A stretch of 64,000 nucleotides of DNA from Puffinus mauretanicus (GCA_023333565.1 JAJKFH010002178.1:682001-746000), one strand, 5' to 3'. Shown: positions 1 through 12,350, counted from the first letter of the stretch. The notes: generated by a model from the letters alone, not told the origin. Translations and numbers: made by a program.

Positions 1-823
1 TTCCGTAATCTTCTGGCAATTTAGCAGTCATGCACTAACATCACTGTTGGAATTAGTAAGATGATAAACTCTTTTCAGCAGGGCAAGACATATGTAGGTT
101 TCCTGAATTTCAGTTACAATTTCTGCAAACTAGAGTGCAGAAAAGGAAAACATTTTAGTTCATTCCCTGCTATGCAGAAACATAGATCCAAGGGAAAACA
201 AGTGTACAGAAGGTATTGTAAACAACAACCCTCTGTTGGCCTATGAATGTTTCTTGGTTTTCAGCAACAGTAAAAAACTGAAATGTAAGTCAGAAGAGAA
301 CTTCAGGAGGTCATACAGCTCTCCTATGTGCTCTGATGTAGGATTAGATACACATGCGCATGTTCTTGCCTAATCTGTTTTTGAAATATTAAATGTGTGG
401 TTTTGCACAGCTGCCTTAGGTAGTTTTTTGTGGCATTAATTATCCTTACAGTTATAAAGCTTTTTCGAATATCTAGCCTCAATCTTCTTTGCTAACAATT
501 AAGCTGATTACTGGTTGTCCTACCCCCATAATAATACCACTCTAAATATAGCATGAAATATAACCCGCTTTAAAATTTTACATGAAGCAAGTATCACAGG
601 CGGAACCATTTTTCTAATACATTCCCCAAGCTAATCAGTGATTGAGAAAAAAATGATTCAGATGTAGTATGTTGTGTGACACAAGAAGATAATCCAGGAA
701 ATAAGTTTTTGTAATACATTATCTGGTTTTTTTGTCTTCTGACCAGACAAAAATGTGTCCTAGCTTCCTTTTTCTTGAGGAAATAAGATGAACTGCCTTG
801 ATGAATATTTGATTTTTGTTCCA
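1..823. other. Unique non-coding sequence
   Basis: AT-rich sequence with no recognisable gene or repeat. The open frames here are short and show no family resemblance, and no splice-bounded coding block stands out. It runs up to the left arm of a large inverted repeat. Confidence 0.6.
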
Positions 824-1098
824 TTTTATTTAATTTTTGAAAGACAATAATGTAAATATCCTGGAGTGCATTTTCATAAAACCTTTAGGATTTATGGATA
901 CATTGTATTAAAAAGCACCCAGAGAACAAACTAAAAGGAAAACTTAATATCCTCAACATGGAAGCAGAATACAGATATTAATGTAACACATGTTAGACCA
1001 AAACCCAATATTAAAAAAAGGTAATATTAAACAACATTGGAACAGTGGAGTGGCTGTTGACTTAAATGCAGCCTATTACACAGGCAGCCAAGTTCACC
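824..1098 (+). repeat. Left arm of a large imperfect inverted repeat
   Basis: The reverse complement of this segment aligns almost colinearly with 1876-2150. By eye, identity is in the high eighties percent, with a few 1-2 base gaps. Long shared blocks include the one around 900-935 matching 2036-2075 and the one around 977-1000 matching 1972-1996. Outside 824 and inside 1098 the similarity fades. The arms flank about 780 bp that is not itself palindromic. I do not recognise the sequence as CR1 or LTR. It may be two opposed copies of an unknown dispersed repeat, the long terminal inverted repeats of an old DNA element, or a local inverted duplication. Confidence 0.85.
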
Positions 1099-1875
1099 TT
1101 CTTATAGTATTCTGTGATGTCTGAAGATGAATCCTTCCATATAGGAGTTCCTATCTTAAAACATATAGGTGTGTAAGGATATAGCCCTTCCAAATGAGAA
1201 AGGTAAGTATGCTGTAGCACACTGTCCTATTTTAGACAAACTTGAAGTGGTAGCTGTTCTGCAGGACACAATGTTTTTATATATGTAACTGTGGCTTTTG
1301 GAGTAATATGCTAGTAATGTCTTCTTGGTGGGATTTACTGGTGACATGGCAGATTTATAGCTGGGAACAGATGTTCCTTGTTCCTTAATAGCTGTAGAAG
1401 AGTTATGTTTACTGGTGAAATTAGAAAATTATCTACACATAGTGTGGAATTAGATCCATTATTATTAGAAATGTACATTGGCTGTGTGATGTTTGTGCTT
1501 TTTAAATGCCGGGACATTTGAAAATCAGTATCAGTTTGGAACTTTCACTTGAAAATCTCTGAAAAAAACCCCACACAACCAAAGCTCAAGTTAATTTCTT
1601 TTTTTTTTTTTTTCTCTTTATTTGTGAGCTATTAGTCTTTAACCCATCCTGAAAAAGACAGAGGTGAAGTAATTCCTGCACCAAAACTCTAATAATTAGT
1701 TTCTCTATTTCATCATGAAAATATAATGGCATGCAAAATAAAAAAATACTTTTATTTCATGGAGGGGAACAATGCTTCTCTCAAGCTAACATTTTCACAA
1801 AACAAACTAAAAGAAGCTAAGAATATTTATGTATAGGCTTAGGAAAAAACATGACAGTAAAACATAGTAAATATA
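1099..1875. other. Spacer between the inverted-repeat arms
   Basis: This is about 780 bp of AT-rich sequence with a T-rich run near 1599-1613. The longest open frames are about 60 codons and resemble no transposase, so nothing here supports an autonomous element. The spacer itself is not self-complementary as far as I can see. Confidence 0.6.
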
Positions 1876-2150
1876 GTGAACTTTGCTGCCTATGTATAGG
1901 CTGCACTTAGTCAATAGCCACTCCAGTATTTCAATGTTGTTTAATACTACATTTTTTTAATATCAGGTTTTGGTCTAACACATGTTACATTAATATCTAT
2001 ATTCTGCTCCCATGTTGAGGACATTAAGTTTTCCTTTTTAGTTTGTTCTCTGGGTGCTTTTTAATACAATGTATCCATAAATTCTGAAGGTTGTATGAAA
2101 ATGGGCTCTGGGATCTTTACTTTATTTTCTTCCAAAAATTAAAATGAGGT
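1876..2150 (-). repeat. Right arm of a large imperfect inverted repeat
   Basis: This is the inverted partner of 824-1098. Differences are scattered substitutions and single-base gaps, as expected of an old duplication evolving neutrally. The outer end, around 2130-2150, still matches the AT-rich outer end of the left arm. Confidence 0.85.
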
Positions 2151-2730
2151 TTAATACTTCCTTTTCTCAAGGAGGAACTGGTAACAGAGCAGAAAGAGAT
2201 ATTTCCTTATGATGACTTTTTTCAAGGTGGCTCCTCCATTTTGTTTTGTTTAATCTAAGTGCTCTCTTTAATACAGAGAAGAGAAAAAAAAAAAGCTAAA
2301 GCCTTTTCTGTAACTGTACATGAATTTTTCCTCTGCACTGTCTTGTGGTGATAAATTCTGCACTCCAAGATAAAGTAATTGCCTAAGAAAAAACACACAA
2401 ACAAGCCTTAGTAATATCATCTGTGTGCTCTCCAAAAAAGGCAAAAAATCTAGTGCTACATGTGATGTACTGTTTTCTCAAGCTGGTAGGTTTACTCAAT
2501 GTTTCATAAAAAAATTGCTAATGAGTTCAAAACCTCTTACATCCCAGTCAGTTCACCTAAACCAGTTCAAGATCAGTGCTGACTTAAACTTACATTGTGA
2601 AGCTGAAACAATAGCTAGTTGGTGACCTTGGTGAAATTTCATTTCACTTAAAGGAAGCATTTAGGGGGTAGATATCTCTACTGTAAAACTGCCCATCAGA
2701 GGTGGCATCTTGGCACATGACATGACGGAC

Positions 2731-2750
2731 CCAGTGCCCATGGGCACTGG
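2731..2750. repeat. Perfect 20-bp palindrome
   Basis: CCAGTGCCCATGGGCACTGG reads the same on both strands without a mismatch or spacer, and it stops exactly at its two ends. About 0.06 perfect 20-mers of this kind are expected by chance in 64 kb. It could be a symmetric protein-binding site or a chance palindrome. The sequence shows no function. Confidence 0.9.
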
Positions 2751-4099
2751 AAGCTGGAGCCAGATTTATCTCAGTTCAGCATATATTGTGCAGTGCTGTG
2801 CAGAAGATGGGGTAGATACTACTCACCTATCCCAGGAATATTTTGCTTGTAGTCTGCAGACTGTACTTGCTTGTAACGTCAATGAGATATCTGTGATAAA
2901 TGTTATCTTCAGTTCAATATTCAGACTACCTAGGGTTAGCTTTAATGGCTGAGCACACTGTGAAGGAGGATGGGGGAATGAAGAACCAGCTTAGTGATAG
3001 TATTGGCAAGAAACACTTTTAGCAAAGGTAGCAGAGCAGGTAGATGGGAACAGTAGGGAACAGTAGGTGTTAGGCATAGAAACTCTTGGTCACAGTAGAA
3101 TAATACCTTCAAAAAATGTGTAGTGTGGTATTACCTCTGCACAAAAGTAGGCGACTGACTTGGTCTGGCACTCTAGTCCTAGCTCCCGCTAGCCTGTCCC
3201 TGCCCCCTCAGGGTATATACACATCAGAGGCTGTTAGTCTGCCCCTCTATTTTAGCACAGCAGACAAAGTTCATCCCTGAACAGTTAGTTATCCGAGGAA
3301 GTACCATAGGCTTTATTTCCAGCTCTGTATGGAGATGAATTTTAACTCAACAGCACTTAGTATGTAGCTATCTTCTGGGTAAGTGTCCCAGAGAGGTGGT
3401 GAGTGCAAAACCTTTCCCTTCTCTTTTATCACTTACAGAACCAAGATTTGGTACTTAAAGTTTAAATCTTGTTTAAGATTTAAATGGTAAAACAAACATA
3501 TCATTCTGCACGGCTAAACAATTTTCAAGATGTTTCAGGAAAACAGCTGAGCTCGGCTAGGACATGAGCATTATAGCACTATTGGTATATTCATTTATTT
3601 TTACCCTTAACTTGTGCATTTGGAAAAAGACAATATACATAAAAGAGAAACTTGTATTTTTTTATTACTTTATGTTCCAGAGTCCTTACAAGTGGAAAGT
3701 GTTTTGAGGTTTTTAAATGCTGGTAGTTTATCTTTTTGTTTATTTATTTACTGGCATATTTATCTGCCCTGTAGGAAGTTTCTCAGAGCTCAGTCTTTTA
3801 TTTTGAGAGTTTTTTTCTTTTAGCCCTGGGATTGTTAATAAGTCCAGGTGACTTAAACTGTTTTGAACAACCCTCTTCGCCATTCTCCCAGCCTGCAGAA
3901 GAGAAAGATATTTTCCATTTTAATAATTGTGCTTATTAGACTTCTTAGTGGAAGACAATCTGAAGCGTGTTTGTACTATGACCCTCAGACTGAGTGACAG
4001 GTTGGTTCTGGGCTAACTCTGTAGAATTTGTCTAAGCTCAAATCCAAATCTTTCAAGGAAGTGAACACAAACTGCCTTCTACTCTCAACTAGCTACACA

Positions 4100-4153
4100 T
4101 GCACACACGCGCGCATGTACAAACACACATACTCATATATATACACACACACA
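4100..4153. repeat. Alternating purine-pyrimidine microsatellite (CA/CG/TA)
   Basis: A run of CA dinucleotides is interrupted by a CGCGCG core, then TATATATA, then more CA. It is a degraded dinucleotide repeat. Alternating CG/CA tracts can adopt Z-DNA, but nothing here shows that this one does. Confidence 0.8.
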
Positions 4154-4255
4154 TTTTCCATTCATGAAGATGTAAATTTGATTTAAGCTCTTTAATAGAT
4201 ACTTCTTTCTCTCCACACTTTCATTCTTGCCATCTCAGGTATTATTTATATTGAA

Positions 4256-4306
4256 TTTCTTCTTTTTATTTCTTCTTTTTATTTCTTCATTTTATTTCTT
4301 CATTTA
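4256..4306. repeat. 13-bp tandem repeat, four copies
   Basis: The unit TTTCTTCTTTTTA is repeated at 4256, 4269, 4282 and 4295. The first two copies are identical. The last two share a T-to-A change at the eighth base, and the final copy is one base short. It is a short pyrimidine-rich minisatellite about 110 bp upstream of the CR1 fragment. Confidence 0.9.
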
Positions 4307-4412
4307 TACAAATTCTCAGAAATTCCATCAGGATTACGGAGTTAATAAATGCCTTGATGATTAGTTTATATTGTTTACACAAGTATGCATGTGGATCTCT
4401 TTATGAGATCTA

Positions 4413-5470
4413 AGGTCTACCTGGTCTTCAGTAAAGCCTTTGACACTGTCTCCCACAGCATTCTCCTAGAGAAACTGGTGGCTCACGGCTTAGGCAGGTG
4501 CACTCTTCGCTGGGTAAAAAACTGGCTGGATGGCCGAGCCCAGAGAGTTGTGGTGAATGGAGTTAAATCCAGTTGGCGGCCGGTCATGAGCGGTGTTCCC
4601 CAGGGCTCAGTACTGGGGCCGGTCCTGTTCAATATCTATCAATTATCTGGACGAGGGGATCGAGTGCTCCCTCAGTAAGTTTGCAGACGACACCAAGTCG
4701 GGCGGGAGTGTTGATCTGCTGGAGGGTAGGAAGGCTCTGCAGAGGGACCTGGACAGGTTGGATCGATGGGCTGAGGCCAACTGTATGAGGTTCAACAAGG
4801 CCAAGTGCCGGGTCCTGCACTTCGGCCACAACAACCCCAGGCAACGCTACAGGCTTGGGGAAGAGTGGCTGGAAAGCTGCCCAGAGGAAAAGGACCTGGG
4901 GGTGCTGGTTGACAGCTGAACATGAGCCGGCAGTGTGCCCAGGTGGCCAACGGCATCCTGGCCTGTATCAGAAATAGTGTGGCCAGCAGGAGCAGGGAGG
5001 TGATCGTGCCCCTGTACTCGGCACTGGTGAGGCCGCACCTCGAATACTGTGTTCAGTTTTGGGTCCCTCACTACAAGAAGGACATGGAGGTGCTGGAGCG
5101 TGTCCAGAGAAGGGCAACGAAGCTGGTGAAGGGCCTGGAGCACAAGTCTTTTGAGGAGCGGCTGAGGGAACTGGGACTGTTTAGCCTGGAGAAGAGGAGG
5201 CTGAGGGGAGACCTCATCGCGCTCTACAACTACCTGAAAGGAGGTTGTAGTGAGGTGGGTGTTGGTCTCTTCTGCCAAGTAACTAGTGATAGGACAAGAG
5301 GAAATGGCCTCAAGTTGCAGCAAGGGAGGTTTAGATTGGACATTAGGAAAAATCTCTTTACTGAAAGAGTGGTCAGGCCTTGGAACAGGCTGCCCAGGGA
5401 AGTGGTGGAGTCCCCATCCCTGGAGGTATTTAAAAGACGTGTAGACGAGGCGCTTAAGGTCATGGTGTAG
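4413..5470 (+). pseudogene. CR1 ORF2 (reverse transcriptase) remnant, frameshifted
   Basis: The 3' half of the CR1 polymerase frame is split into three reading frames. The first carries the RT block [17 protein letters not shown] at 4589-4639. Close to 4640 the homology moves to another frame, which carries the catalytic FADD box at 4680-4691 and the following [11 protein letters not shown] block. It stops at 4919 after LGVLVDS. The homology then continues from 4922 in the original frame, beginning MSRQCAQVA, through the C-terminal domain to a stop at 5470. The apparent indels near 4640 and 4917, together with loss of the endonuclease and N-terminal RT, make it non-functional. The last 180 codons remain open. 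Confidence 0.93.
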
Positions 5471-5552
5471 TGGGCGTGGTAGTGTTGGGTTGACAGTTGG
5501 ACTCGACGATCTTAGAGGTCTTTTCCAACCTAAATGATTCTATGATTCTATG
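4413..5552 (+). mobile_element. CR1 LINE, 5'-truncated, plus strand
   Basis: This is a CR1 non-LTR retrotransposon that normally copies itself by target-primed reverse transcription. Only the 3' part of ORF2 (mid reverse transcriptase to the C-terminus) and the short 3' UTR remain. The recognisable start is inside the RT domain, at the codons for the [17 protein letters not shown] block. The 3' end has the CR1 signature: a conserved tail near 5510-5535 followed by two copies of ATTCTATG at about 5537-5552. No target-site duplication is visible, which is usual for CR1. The 5' truncation is typical of incomplete reverse transcription. The copy is more GC-rich than its flanks. Confidence 0.95.
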
Positions 5553-8500
5553 CGTTAATTATCCACAGTCTGTTAGATTAAGTACATTAGATAATACAGC
5601 TGTGATTCTATTCAATCTTTTCTGAGATTTTGGGGGAAGAAAGGGGTTGGGTGTCTTTCCTGTTTGTTTGGGTTAGGGTTTTTTATGTAGTCTTTGTTAA
5701 TATATTACATTTTTCTTAAACAGACCTCTGTAAACACCAATGCCATAATCTTGTCTAAAGAAAAAATTCTATTTCCCTTACCTGGAAAGAGCAATTTCAC
5801 CATTTACAAATGATGACTCAACAAGATTACCCTGCAAGTAGAGTAAAGCTCATCTGAGAAAGGAACTCAAAGTCTGAATGACTGGATTAGGTCATTGATA
5901 CAAAATGGGAACTTCACAAGACTGCATAGAGAAGACTGTTCCAATTTGTCATGTTTGACGTCCACAGATACTGTGGTCAGCAACATCTCTTCCTTCCAGA
6001 GGCAGGAGATGGTTTAAAAAAATTGTGGGCAGCAAAAAATCCTGTGTAAACGAAAGGAAGTGGGAGGAGTAGGGCTGCCATCCCTGCTAGTTCAGTCTGT
6101 ACTTCGCAGAGCAGAATGTTCTGAGACCTTTTTTTTAAACCCATGACTAATCATCAAATCTAGCTCCCATGCACCCTTTTCCACTGAAATGACCATAAGC
6201 TATTGGAAATGTGGCTGCAGGGTACTCACTGGCCAACTTCCCAGTTGCCTCTGCCATCTGTCTGAAATTCAACCCAATGGAAACAGGAGGCTAGCTAGAA
6301 AAGACATTACTGTCCTGTATTTTAAGTTGTTTGTCATATTATTAACCAACACTTCTGTAAACAGCAGAAATTGTCCAAAGGAGAAAAATCCACAGCTAGA
6401 TCATGCTTTAGATCTAAACTTTTCCAAATTTAGCAATGTTCAATCTATGGCTTTGATTTGGATCCAGATGAAATTAACACAGGTTTAATAATAATGATGA
6501 AGGCTAACTAAAGATCTGTTTGTGCTAGTAATAACAACCCTTTTACTAGAGCTGTTCAAGCAGCAAAATTCATTAATTGCTATATATAAAATAGTGTGGT
6601 TTGTTATATTTTGTGATGATACAGCATTCATTATTTATGAAGCCCCTACCAGCAATCAGGTGTCTATAAATTTTCCAGCTTTTGTGCTCAGGTTAGCATT
6701 AAGTAGTTACTGATTGATCGAAATTCAAACCAGAAATGATATGTTGCTTTTTAGAATATATAAAATTTGAGAGAATAAATAGCAGCATGTGACTTCTGAT
6801 GTTCAGAAATAGAGCATGATGAGAAGTTATTTTCTCAAAAATTTGCTCAATATTTCCAGATTAATGCAATTATAAGATCGATGTGAGTCACTAACTGTAA
6901 AGTGGGCATCCTATCTAGCAAATATCAATTCTGCTGAAGATGTTAATGCATTGCTTTTCTGTATTGCTGCCAGATTATGCTACAACCATTCAGATTAAAC
7001 AGTTTTACAGTTTCAGTTGTTTTTCTTTTCTAACATGCTGCAAAGCAATTTTTATGAGAAACGTTAGAAATTAATAATCTGTTCATAAAACAAGTTTTAA
7101 AGTCAAAGAAAAAGAGGTAATATGGTATTGGTGTTAACAGCTGGAGATGTGACATCTTTGAATCTCTTCATCAGAAGAAAAGGAAGAAGCTATTTTGCAA
7201 AATACTGATCATTCCTACTTAGAATATTTTTCTGCAACAAGAGGAGGAGAGTAGATAAAACCTACTATTTCTCTTGAATTTTCAACATAGCTGCCAAAGA
7301 AAGAAAGGGTAATATTTTACATGATTTACCTATAACATCCATAGAATGAATGAGATCATTATTTTATGTATATAAAAATGAAAGCGGGTACAAAGTCTCA
7401 CTACTAGTTGAAAGGCTTCATATTCACTTACACATTTCTTATAAAAAAATGAAAGTAGTGCAGCACTGGATTAGAAATGCTTTAAAGAGCAAAGATAACT
7501 TCAGTCTTACTGCAAAAGAGTTGAATAGCATGATTTTTCAGGTTAGAGACATTTATCTTTATTTTTCATGCCTCCATATCTATCACTTAAACATCTCTCT
7601 AGTATTTTGTTCTCGTGGTCTCTAATTGTCATATTTTAGTTATAAAAATACTGTAGATAAACTGAACAACTTTGTTGCTCACCTTTGTTTGTTGCTTTAA
7701 TATACGCTGCCCCTATGTACTGCTTTAGGCTGATGTTCTTCTCTTTTCTTTTCTCTGAAAATGGTGTTCCAGTGTTGTAATCCCGGCAATAATTTTGGCT
7801 ATATGGATTCCCTTCTCAAAATGTTTAATATGCTTGGCCTTATATTTCTTGAAATTGCCTTTTTTTTTTTTAAGCTATGCAGTACACATTACATTTTGAA
7901 ACTATTTTCTAGTAGCAATTGGGAAAGGAGATGAATATCTGAACATAACTTGCTAGACAGCGCTATTGTGTACAGATAAAATCACAGATTGAGCTGGAGT
8001 CTCAAAAGTCTGATTCTAATCAAAAGAGAATATCTTCAATTTTGAAAGGTTGCTCTTCAGTAGAGAGGCTTGAGAATGGATTTGCATCAGAAGCTATGTG
8101 CACATTGCACAGCATCAATATGGTATCATTCTCTGGTTTTGTGAGAAAAAAAACAAAATTAGCGACAGTGCCAGGATGTCATAATGAAAAGACTGAGGGA
8201 AACATAAGGTCATCTTTAGAACAAGCAGTATATGCCTTATTGGGCCATTTTGTTCAAAGTGTTGATTATGGTAGCTAAATATTTCTCTTAAACAGTCCCT
8301 CCAGTGTCAACTTCAGTGTCTGACATACAAAATACCTTAAATTCACTGACATACTGGAAACTATTTCTGCCTCGGTTTTTTTATAATGTGTTCTCTTAGT
8401 TAAATCTTTCATTTTGTTGAAGTATATGTTACCCATTATTAAAACTAATTCCACACTTCCAGAAAGAGACTTTTTTTCTTGCAATTCAACTGGCATCACT

Positions 8501-11099
8501 TTATAGTTATAAAATATCCAGGAAAATGTCAGAATTTGGTAAAACAGTGTCTCCTCTTAACTTTCAAATTGCACTTTGATATTTGTTGAGTGAGGTCAAA
8601 ACATTTACTGCCGATTTCAGTGAGGAGGAGTGGATGGCCACAACTGATTGCTTTGTGTTGAGTCTAAAATTGAGTGAGGTGATGTTGGCCAGCAAGTGGA
8701 TGAAATTACAGGGATATTGACTTTCTTTTTGTATGAGGTGTATTTGTTTCTCTGTGAAGTAGGAGAGTGATCTCAAAGCATTCTGGATTTCTTTTGACTC
8801 CTTTGGTCTTTCTGTATTGCCAGGTAATTCTAAGACTTGATTCTTTCTTCCAGATCTAACTAGTGAGAACTGTGATTTAATCCCTTCCAGAGCAGTTAAA
8901 AAACCCTCCACCTATTACTGCTGTAGAGTTGCCTAGAAACAATTAAGGCTTCAAAGCCAGGGCAGACCAAAGGAATTTTCTTCTTGTGCCCAACTCTCTA
9001 GTTGCTGTTAAGTCAGTCTGGGATTTAATTCAAGCTTCTGATCCGCATCCATACAGCTCTTTCTGGTAATACCACTCTCTTTCCAGTGAAAAGAGGAATT
9101 GGCTTTCAATTCAGTGGGCAGAATTAGCAGAAGGAGATGCATTCCATTGAGAGAGCCCTTGAACGTGGGATTCACTGCAGCTGGAGACCCATGTGAGCCA
9201 GTCTTGTCTCCTGTAGGGTAGGGTAAAAGGCTCATCTCTTTGTTCTGCCTTTCCCCATCTTGGCTTGCAGACTGCTCCTAGCAACACTGTTCTGGACACT
9301 AGCTTATTTTGTTCCATTTTTAAAATGAGCTGCTACACTATAGGGGCACATATTGAACTCCACTTCTGTGTATAATATCAAACTGGTGACAGCCATCATA
9401 GAAAAGAACAGGAAGAGAAAAAATACTTTGCAGGACTTCTGTTCAGTTGTGCTGCATTTGGGGACTTATTTGTAACATTGGTAAAGGCATGGTGCATTCA
9501 TATACCAGCAATCGTTAAGCATTTGTCACATATGGTTTGTGAACAGTCAATACTTAAAAACAGACTAAATTCTTCAGGTGTAAATAAAAATCAGTGGCCT
9601 CTTTTTGACAGCTGTCCTACTGATTGCAGTTGTTAAATGTGTATTTGTAACTCCATCAAGTTCAGAGATTACAAGCTGATTCAGCTGATCTTTGCAAGAT
9701 TGTTATGGCAGTATTTTTCTAGTCTATCTGCATATCAGAGAATGATGAAGGTTAGAGTGGAAGCATGATGGAAAGAGAATTATGTGGAAAGGGGAGATTG
9801 AAACAATCAATCAAAGAGAAGATGCAATCAAGGAGAGGAGCATTTAGAAGGAAAGTTAGGGAGTGTTACAGAAAGACATAGATGGACAGTAGGGAAAAGG
9901 AAAAGTTATTAGATGAAGAGGGAAGATGACATAGATTATGTAAAGGGCCCTGGCTTTTTCTTGTGTTCATGGGCCCAAAATTCTCTTGCCAGCTTTGATT
10001 GTCATCAATAAAACTGCTTCCTCACAATTAGCATATGTATCTGGAAGCTAGCCACACTCCTTGTTTAACCACAGTACATGCTCTGGAAATTTCATTTAAA
10101 TGTCAAAACTGTCTGTTTGAATTGAATTGGATTCCATTTAACTGTTTGCTTTTACCTAAGTCAACTTGCAGCATCAAAATAGCTCCTGATTTTTCTAACT
10201 TTTAACCTCTTCCTCTCCATTTCTTGCTTTCTGCAGTACCAAAATGCATTTTGGTTTTGTTATGTGACTGTCTCACAAACACATACACGTACACAGTAAT
10301 AAAAGAAGGGGGAAGAGAGTCTGGAATTTTGCAGAGTGCTCCAAATTGGCCTGAACTCTGTATTTAAAGTTTACTAACGGCATAGCATTGAACTAAAATA
10401 TGTAGCAGGACAGTGATCCATAAAATGCTCTTTCTAGTCCTCCCTTCTAACTGTTGTTCATGATTACCAAGATGTCCCAACACATAGTTAGAACCGCCTC
10501 TCTCAGCCTTTTGTCTTGTACCCTTTCTAGGTTTTCTTAGAGCCTCATGGAGGATAGACACAAGTGGGTTGCTTACATCTAACAATAATATTCATCAGTT
10601 TTCTAAAAAAACCTCCTTTAAATGATCTTTCGATATTCATACAAATATTTTAGAACTACGTCAAATTTTGAATGAGTTTGTTAGACCTTCTTCAGCAGAC
10701 ATTAAATCATCTGTATGCATCTTACTGGAAGAATTTTCAGATCCTTATCTATTAATAACTGGAAAAACAGCTGGTGCCAGAGCTATACCATATGGCAGAT
10801 CCTCATAGTGACACAAGTGCTTATGGTGATGTAATAATGAATGAAAAATGAAAAGGTTAATTGATGATGTATAGCATAGCAAAGAGGCTTTAAGGGATCA
10901 CCATTTGCATGGATCATTCAAACAGATCTGACCTGTCTGTTCAACACAAGGGCAAGGTCTTTCATTTATGCTTATCATTAGGGATGACCATAGTTTGGAG
11001 TAGTACCAGTTGAGCAGGCAGCTCTGATGATTGTTCCCATTGTTCCTCTTTGGTTTTGCATACTACATGGTTTTGAATAACTTAGGAATGCAGAGTAAT
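5553..11099. other. Unique non-coding sequence
   Basis: AT-rich sequence without recognisable genes, RNA genes or CR1/LTR pieces. The most gene-like frame is 8564-8911 on the minus strand (115 codons). It has no recognisable domain and no convincing splice or promoter context, and it falls in the range expected by chance. Short homopolymer runs, such as the T-run near 7860, are the only repeats I noted. Confidence 0.55.
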
Positions 11100-12350
11100 T
11101 AACATATAGCCCTTATTGTGCTTCTTCCATTTTTACCACTTTCCTGCTAAAGATTTCTTGCTTCAAGCCATGCCTTGCCTGTTTTAGCATCTAGCCCTCT
11201 TTCCTGCTGGTTCCATTATCTTTAATCAGCTATGCTTTTACTGTTTCATCTCTCCCTTGGTGTCCTCTTTGCTCTCTTTCTTTCAACTCACGGTATAAAA
11301 TAAATTACAGATGCTTCAGTGTTACGCATCTTTAAAGCACCCAGAAAACATGGATGCTTTATCTGATTTTCCTTCTCTCCTTGTCTCTAAACCCCTACCA
11401 TCTGTAGTTCTTCCCTTATCTGATACGTATTCTTTTTCATCATTTTTCTCAACTTAAATCCCAGAGGCAATGTTTTTATCTTCTTTCCTTACATGTCAAG
11501 TATCTGCCAGTCCTGTGCTTCATTCCTTCTGCTCCTTCTGTGTTTGTGTACCTCTGTAGTATGAATTCAATGAGTCTTTTACTGGCCTTCATGCTTTCTT
11601 CTTCATCCCCAAAATCTTCATTGCCACCCTTTAGTTCTCCTTCCTCATCTTACCTGAAGTACAAACACACCACTCTGTACCACCTGTCCTCTCTCCCCAT
11701 TCATAGCCTGCCTCTTTGCCATCAGACCAAAAGCTCAGGCAGTCTTTTTGATGTTTCCACAACAGTAACTTGTGCTCACCTCAGGCTCAGCATGACGTAA
11801 ACAGATCTCACATTCACTCCTATTGTCTAGTTTTTCTTTCTCGGTGCTTCTGTAAAACAATTCATCACTCAGGCATAGTATTTTGAACAATTATCTTAGA
11901 AATATCATTACATTCTCACTTCCATGATGTATGTGAATGTGAAAATCTCAGGCTCTTTGCAGCCCTGGATCAATTATTCCAGCTTCCTTTTTGTTACTCT
12001 TGACAAATGCTGTCTTTACCCATAAGTGCCCATCTTGAATGCAGCTACAGGGGATGTTTTCCTGTGCATTATTTTCTGCTTTCCTCTTTGTCCAACCTGA
12101 GGAGTTTGGTCTTTGGTTTCAAACCTTTTCATGGGAAATCACCAGTTACCCTTCAATCGTTCCTTTTCATACTTTCACCAGCATTTAGTTGTTACACAGA
12201 AGCAAGCAACTTTGTGCCTTTTTCCTGTAATAGTTTTCTTAATTATCCTCTGTAAAACTGTCTTTTGATGTACTGCTTGCACATCACTTCCTGACTGTTA
12301 TCTATGCCAGTCATCTCCGCATCTTGAAATCATGTTATCACAGCAGCCTG
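11100..12350. other. Pyrimidine-biased belt, origin unknown
   Basis: The plus strand is clearly enriched in C and T over about 1.2 kb. Sample 60-base rows at 11341, 11581 and 11641 are roughly 65-75% pyrimidine, and no simple repeat unit explains this. Two open frames inside it (11540-11800 and 12007-12255) owe their length mainly to the lack of purine-rich stop codons. It may be a decayed retroelement or a strand-asymmetric unique region. I cannot assign it. Confidence 0.45.

Larger units (their letters stand above)
2151..4255. other. Unique non-coding sequence with small repeats
   Basis: No gene is recognised. The segment holds a perfect 20-bp palindrome at 2731-2750, a 10-bp unit repeated twice near 3047-3066, and an alternating CA/CG/TA stretch at about 4100-4153. 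The short open frames show no recognisable domain. Confidence 0.6.

Noticed and set aside
5670..5690. Telomere-like GGGTTAGGG
   Set aside because: Only about one and a half units; not an interstitial telomere array.
8564..8911. 115-codon minus-strand frame that reads like a soluble protein
   Set aside because: No recognised domain, no splice or promoter context, and the length is within chance expectation for AT-rich DNA.
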